This document shows positions 15,814-19,634 of a stretch of 19,634 nt of DNA, in pieces. The first letter of the stretch is position 1. Each line of letters begins with the position of its first letter. Source of the DNA: FEN-1297 sp964498065. Its GTDB lineage: Bacteria; Bacteroidota; Ignavibacteria; Ignavibacteriales; Ignavibacteriaceae. The notes below the pieces were generated by a model. The model searched no databases. It was not told where the DNA came from and saw only the letters and a list, made by a program, of their open reading frames with translations. The translations under genes were made by a program, and so were the position numbers. The stretch is from assembly GCA_964498065.1 (NCBI GenBank), contig CAZCFZ010000070.1, positions 1-19,634 of the forward strand, in the 5' to 3' direction.

Positions 15814-15821
15814 TATATTTG
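15814..15821 (+). promoter_or_regulatory. Candidate -7 element for the amidase-like lipoprotein gene
   Basis: TATATTTG is an exact TAnnTTTG match, 36 bases before the preferred ATG at 15858. Transcription starting a few bases downstream would leave almost no leader for an ATG at 15834, which supports the later start. Confidence 0.45.
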
Positions 15822-15857
15822 TTATAATATTTTATGGAATATTTTTCGAGTAAAATT

Positions 15858-18800
15858 ATGAAGCATTATTTTGTTCTTCCGGTAATCTTTTTTGCAGCCG
15901 CACTGATGTTTTACAGCTGCAGTTCGGGACCAATTATTAAAAATATATTTCCCGTTAAGGAAAAAAAGACAGTCTTTGATAAAGCAAATGAATTTGAAAT
16001 TGATTTTAAAGGTAATAATCTTGCATTTAAAATCCCCCGCGGCGCAAAGATCGATACGATAATGATCGATACTGCCGCAAAGTCGGTAACCATAGATTTT
16101 AACAAAGACTTTTCGTACATACCTTTTAGAGATAGTAATGTTGCTTTAATGTATAAAACCGTAAAGAATATTTTCGGTCCTTCATTTAATAATTACAAAT
16201 ATTCCATCAGAACAATGAATTACCCGATTGAAACACTGATCCCGAATTATTTTAGAAAGGATTCGTCAAAATATGATTACAGCCGGTTGCCGAAGCTAGT
16301 TAAGCAGCGGCCTCTACCTTTAGTTAGGGATGCTAGTAAAAGTTTTATTCCTGCTAACGGATTATATAATAGAAACATAGTTGTATGGCCCAGTCACGGC
16401 TGGTATTACAATAATAAAAAGGACCGCTGGGAATGGCAGCGTCCGAGGTTATTTCAGACGGTTGAAGATAAATTGCCCCTTTCATTCGTTGTTCCTTATT
16501 TAATTCCGATGCTCCAGAATGCCGGTGCGGTAGTTTTTGATCCCCGCGAGAGAGATATCCAAAAATATTCGGTGGTTGTGGATAATGACTCAAAGCAGGA
16601 TTTGAAATCCAAGTTTTATGTTGAAACCAATGAATCAAAAAATAATAAATGGCAAACAGGTAAAGGTGTAGGTTTTGCAATCGGCAATCCGCCATATCCG
16701 AATGATTATAATCCTTTTAAAAAAGGCACTTATAGAACAATAAAGGCAGATACCGCTGTTTCAGCAACGGTAAGCTGGATTCCGAATATACCTGCTGCGG
16801 GATATTACTCAGTATACGTTTCATATAATGCTTCCGTTGAAAATGTTCCCGATGCACTTTATGTAATTTACCATGAAGGAATTAAAACCGAATTTAAGGT
16901 TGATCAACAGATAGGGGGAAGTACCTGGGTATATCTTGGTGAGTTTAAGTTTCAGAAAGGATATAATCCCGAAACAAACAAAGTAGAGCTTGTTAATAAA
17001 AGTTCCGAGCCGGGTAAAATTATTTCGGCGGATGCGGTAAGGTTTGGTGGAGGAATGGGCATAATTGCCAGAGGAGGAAGAGCAAGCGGGCGTGAAAAAA
17101 TATTTGAAGGTGCGCGGTATTATTTGCAGTATGCAGGTATGCCGGATACGCTGGTATATGATTTAAACAAGGGAGAAAATGATTACAATGATGATTATCA
17201 GAGCCGCGGTGAATATGTAAATTATCTTTACGGAAGACCGTTTGGTCCGAACAGTGATAGGGATGCAAAAGGCCTGGGAATACCTATTGATCTTTCTATG
17301 GCTTTTCACACGGATGCCGGTATTTCACATAGCGATACTACTGTAGGAACATTAGTAATTTACAGCATAAAAGATGCACATTTTAATACCGTCTTTCCGG
17401 ATAGTGTGTCCCGTTTGGCAAACAGGGATTTAGCAGATATAATTCAATCTCAGGTAGTAAACGATATAAGAGCTAAATATGATCCTACATGGAATCGCAG
17501 AGCTCTGGAAGATGCAGATTATAGTGAATCGCAAAGACCAAATGTTCCTTCCTTATTATTGGAACTTTTGTCTCATCAAAATCTTTTGGATATGAAGTTT
17601 GCACAGGACCCGCGGTTCAAATTCGATGTTGCAAGATCAATATACAAAGGTATGCTTCGATTCCTTTCGGTGCAGGATCATTTTAAGTATGTAGTAGAAC
17701 CGCTGCCGGTAAAAGATTTCAGGAGCGAACTGAAAGGAGACAGTGTATTCCTTAGCTGGAAGCCGGCAACTGATTCTTTGGAGCCAACTGCAAAGGCAGA
17801 AAGATATATCGTTTATACAAGGATAGACTCAGGTGATTTCAACAACGGCAGAATAGTTGACAGTCCTTATGTAAAGATGGGTGATATTAAAGAAGGAAAA
17901 ATATACAGCTATAAGGTAACTGCAATAAATTCAGGCGGAGAAAGTTTTCCGTCGGAAATTTTATCCGTATGTAAAATGCCGGATGAACAGAAAAAGATAT
18001 TGATAGTAAACGGATTTGACAGGGTATCAGGACCGGCGGTTATATCCATACCGGGGTATGCAGGCTTTTTAAATGGAGAAGATAGAGGAGTACCTTATAA
18101 ATACGATATAAGCTTTACCGGCAGACAATATGACTATGACTCAACTTCGCATTGGAAGACAAATGACGATCCCGGCTGGGGCGCCAGCAGGGCAAATTAC
18201 GAAGATAAAGTAATAGCCGGAAATACTTTTGATTATCCTTATATACACGGCAAATCTTTTATGGAAAACGGTTATGGTTTTGAAAGTGCCAGTGCAATGT
18301 CTGTTGAAAATGGAGAAATCGACTTAAGAAAGTACAGCCTGATTGACCTGATTCTAGGTGAACAAAAAAAGACTGAAAGACTTCGAGTTAAGGAAGATAC
18401 TTCCGGTGTAGAATTTAAAACAATGCCCGCAAAACTTCAAAAGGAAATAAAATACTTTTTAGAAGGAGGGGGCAATATATTTGTCAGCGGCGCTTATGTG
18501 GGAAGTGATTTGTTTAAGACAGCCCCAATAGACAGTGCTGATATTAAATTTGCAGAGAATGTTTTAAAGTATAGGCTGGATACCGATCACGGATCCAGTG
18601 AAGGAAATGTATATTCGGCGGATTCTGCTTTTATGACTAAGTTTAAAGGATTTGAGTTTAATACCAAGCTAAACGACAAGATATATGCAGTTGAAAATCC
18701 GGACGCAATTGGTGCTATTGACAGCAGCAATGTTATATTGAGATACGGAGAGAATGAGTTTCCGGCAGGTATAGGTTACAAAGGGAAATATGGAGTAATA

Positions 18801-18887
18801 GTTATGGGATTTCCGTTTGAGACGATTTTGGGAGAACAAACGAGAACTGAAGTTATGAAGTCGGTTTTGAGTTATTTTGGTCTATGA
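15858..18887 (+). CDS. Lipoprotein with split amidase_3-like domain, golvesin-like domain and Fn3
   Basis: A 1009-residue protein anchored as a lipoprotein: the signal segment ends in FYSC, making Cys21 the likely lipidated residue. The ATG at 15858 is preferred over one eight codons earlier. An amidase_3-type (N-acetylmuramoyl-L-alanine amidase-like) half domain begins near 175 with WPSHGW (His180), VEDKLPLSF (Glu203) and DPRERD. The other half resumes near 410-600 with AFHTDAG (His484) and NVPSLLLELLSHQN (Glu569), so the presumed zinc ligands and catalytic glutamate are retained. Between them, about 300-400, sits a golvesin-like beta domain (YYSVYVSYNAS, WVYLGEFKF, ISADAVRFGGG). A fibronectin-III-like domain (about 620-710) and a Rossmann-like C-terminal domain starting at ILIVNGF (713-1009) follow. 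Related Bacteroidota proteins are often labelled xanthan lyase without evidence. Cell-wall peptide or other amide hydrolysis in the periplasm or at the surface is inferred; the substrate is unproven. Confidence 0.72.
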   Translation: MKHYFVLPVIFFAAALMFYSCSSGPIIKNIFPVKEKKTVFDKANEFEIDFKGNNLAFKIPRGAKIDTIMIDTAAKSVTIDFNKDFSYIPFRDSNVALMYKTVKNIFGPSFNNYKYSIRTMNYPIETLIPNYFRKDSSKYDYSRLPKLVKQRPLPLVRDASKSFIPANGLYNRNIVVWPSHGWYYNNKKDRWEWQRPRLFQTVEDKLPLSFVVPYLIPMLQNAGAVVFDPRERDIQKYSVVVDNDSKQDLKSKFYVETNESKNNKWQTGKGVGFAIGNPPYPNDYNPFKKGTYRTIKADTAVSATVSWIPNIPAAGYYSVYVSYNASVENVPDALYVIYHEGIKTEFKVDQQIGGSTWVYLGEFKFQKGYNPETNKVELVNKSSEPGKIISADAVRFGGGMGIIARGGRASGREKIFEGARYYLQYAGMPDTLVYDLNKGENDYNDDYQSRGEYVNYLYGRPFGPNSDRDAKGLGIPIDLSMAFHTDAGISHSDTTVGTLVIYSIKDAHFNTVFPDSVSRLANRDLADIIQSQVVNDIRAKYDPTWNRRALEDADYSESQRPNVPSLLLELLSHQNLLDMKFAQDPRFKFDVARSIYKGMLRFLSVQDHFKYVVEPLPVKDFRSELKGDSVFLSWKPATDSLEPTAKAERYIVYTRIDSGDFNNGRIVDSPYVKMGDIKEGKIYSYKVTAINSGGESFPSEILSVCKMPDEQKKILIVNGFDRVSGPAVISIPGYAGFLNGEDRGVPYKYDISFTGRQYDYDSTSHWKTNDDPGWGASRANYEDKVIAGNTFDYPYIHGKSFMENGYGFESASAMSVENGEIDLRKYSLIDLILGEQKKTERLRVKEDTSGVEFKTMPAKLQKEIKYFLEGGGNIFVSGAYVGSDLFKTAPIDSADIKFAENVLKYRLDTDHGSSEGNVYSADSAFMTKFKGFEFNTKLNDKIYAVENPDAIGAIDSSNVILRYGENEFPAGIGYKGKYGVIVMGFPFETILGEQTRTEVMKSVLSYFGL

Positions 18888-18918
18888 GAGATATTTATAT
18901 TTGAACTTTAACTCTGTG

Positions 18919-18967
18919 CCTTTGTGTCTCCGTGGTGAAGTTCTTTTTTACCACAGAGACACAAAGG
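18919..18967. repeat. Long inverted repeat between convergent genes
   Basis: The 18-base left arm (18919-18936, CCTTTGTGTCTCCGTGGT) and right arm (18950-18967) pair at 17 of 18 positions around a 13-base T-rich loop. Base composition differs sharply from the AT-rich surroundings. The location between convergent genes fits a bidirectional terminator, and the sequence resembles CTCTGTG-type dispersed intergenic repeats that I recall from several bacterial phyla. Only one copy was noticed in this window. Confidence 0.7.
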
Positions 18968-18992
18968 AAAATAATTTTAAAATTATTGGTAT

Positions 18993-19634
18993 CTAAAAAA
19001 TAATCGAATTCAATCCTATCCTAAAATTATTTTCTCCCCTGTAATTCAACCGCCAGCTAAAACTTAAATTTATAGGGAATAATATTTGTCCGATACTGAA
19101 ACCTGCCTCGAAAAAAGGATGCTTAAAAGTTTTTATAGGATAAGGCGATATTGCTTCGGATTTGCTGCCTATATCCGAATAAGCAATATTAAGATAAGTA
19201 TTAAGCTGAAGTTCCCAGTCCTTTACATATGGTATATTAAGCAGCCGGAAGAGTTCATCGCCGAAATAATGATCTATGTAAATTGTTACTACGCGGTCGC
19301 CCAATATTTCGTTTATGTTTAAAGTTCTAAAAGTGTAATCTTCTGCGGTCAGATTAATATTACCCGGCAGTGAATAAAGCATTTGATAAGGCAGTTCGCC
19401 GTTCGTGTACATCCCGGAAATCCTAAAGTCCAGCTCGGCGGATTTGAATGTATGAATAACGCCTAATAATCGTGCTCTGTATCGGGTAAAATTCAAATCG
19501 CTTTTTAAAAAACTTTTATTTGAAATGCTTACATCGCCGCCGAAAGTAAAAAATGATTTACCGAAAGAAATCCTTCTCCTAAAATAACCGTCCTCTATAT
19601 AATCCCTGAAATCAAAATTTACACCGAAGTTTAG
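18993..19634 (-). CDS. C-terminal part of an outer-membrane barrel protein, DUF5686-like (partial)
   Basis: The frame is open from the right edge of the window to a TAG at 18993-18995, giving the last 213 residues; the true start lies outside. An internal TTG at 19494-19496 is not a credible start because the upstream frame continues with similar strand-rich sequence (LNFGVNFDFRDYIEDGYF, RRRISFGKSFFTFGGD). The text alternates aromatic and polar residues and ends in IGLNSIIF, as in outer-membrane barrels. GELPYQMLYSLPGNINL, then DRVVTIYIDHYFGDELF, YVKDWELQLN and a final FFEAGFSIGQILFPINLSFSWRL match the order of features I associate with the C-terminal barrel of DUF5686/carboxypeptidase-like-domain proteins of Bacteroidota. 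Function of that family is not established. An Omp85-type barrel or another barrel family is the main alternative. Confidence 0.62.
   Translation of the reverse strand, partial: LNFGVNFDFRDYIEDGYFRRRISFGKSFFTFGGDVSISNKSFLKSDLNFTRYRARLLGVIHTFKSAELDFRISGMYTNGELPYQMLYSLPGNINLTAEDYTFRTLNINEILGDRVVTIYIDHYFGDELFRLLNIPYVKDWELQLNTYLNIAYSDIGSKSEAISPYPIKTFKHPFFEAGFSIGQILFPINLSFSWRLNYRGENNFRIGLNSIIF

Larger units (their letters stand above)
15559..15857. other. Divergent control region between ppc and the amidase-like gene
   Basis: Nearly 300 bases without a supported gene. It contains exact TAnnTTTG elements facing both genes (15661-15668 leftward, 15814-15821 rightward), the 17-bp palindrome at 15765-15781 and an extra half-site at 15726-15732. 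In-frame codons 15834-15857 precede the preferred start. Confidence 0.5.

Noticed and set aside
15834..15857. Earlier ATG for the amidase-like lipoprotein
   Set aside because: It lies only 12 bases after an exact -7 element, leaving almost no leader; the ATG at 15858 gives a compact lipoprotein signal.
19086..19322. 78-codon plus-strand frame near the right edge
   Set aside because: It is antisense to the partial barrel gene, whose minus-strand frame stays open to the window edge.

Overview
The window looks like chromosomal DNA of an AT-rich, Gram-negative member of the Bacteroidota/Chlorobi/Ignavibacteria branch, most likely Ignavibacteria-like. This is inferred from gene content: a TonB-dependent receptor with a carboxypeptidase-regulatory-like N-terminal domain, a PorV/PorQ-family barrel, a secreted protein with a type IX secretion (T9SS)-like C-terminal domain, a golvesin-domain amidase-like lipoprotein and a DUF5686-like barrel fragment. 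Several intergenic regions also carry exact or near matches to the Bacteroidota -7 promoter element TAnnTTTG. No tRNA, rRNA, CRISPR array, transposase, integrase or phage gene was seen.

Layout. Positions 101-1831 (+) encode an acyl-CoA synthetase-like adenylating enzyme. It converges, with a 13-bp gap, on a DedA-family membrane protein (1845-2453, -). A small OB-fold-like lipoprotein follows (2653-3360, +). After a roughly 655-bp, extremely AT-rich non-coding stretch comes a tight three-gene + strand operon: TonB-dependent receptor (4016-7063), 1128-aa secreted protein with T9SS-like C-terminus (7107-10493), and PorV/PorQ-like barrel (10520-11572). The operon is closed by a long hairpin. On the - strand are a duplicated lipocalin-like exported protein (11932-12579) and phosphoenolpyruvate carboxylase (12781-15558). 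Divergent from the carboxylase is a 1009-aa lipoprotein (15858-18887, +) whose amidase_3-type catalytic domain appears to be split by a golvesin-like domain. A strong inverted repeat (18919-18967) separates it from the convergent C-terminal part of an outer-membrane barrel protein that runs off the right edge (18993-19634, -).

How the genes fit together. The central operon is the most interesting unit. It combines an outer-membrane receptor, a large exported protein with a T9SS-type C-terminal domain, and a barrel of the family that includes the T9SS shuttle component PorV. This suggests one co-expressed cell-surface assembly; the substrate is unknown. The other genes are household or envelope genes: fatty-acid activation, anaplerotic oxaloacetate supply, membrane homeostasis and cell-wall or surface proteins.

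Start sites of four genes were moved downstream of the longest reading frame, mainly on ribosome-binding-site and signal-peptide evidence. All functional calls rest on reading motifs by eye, without database searches.
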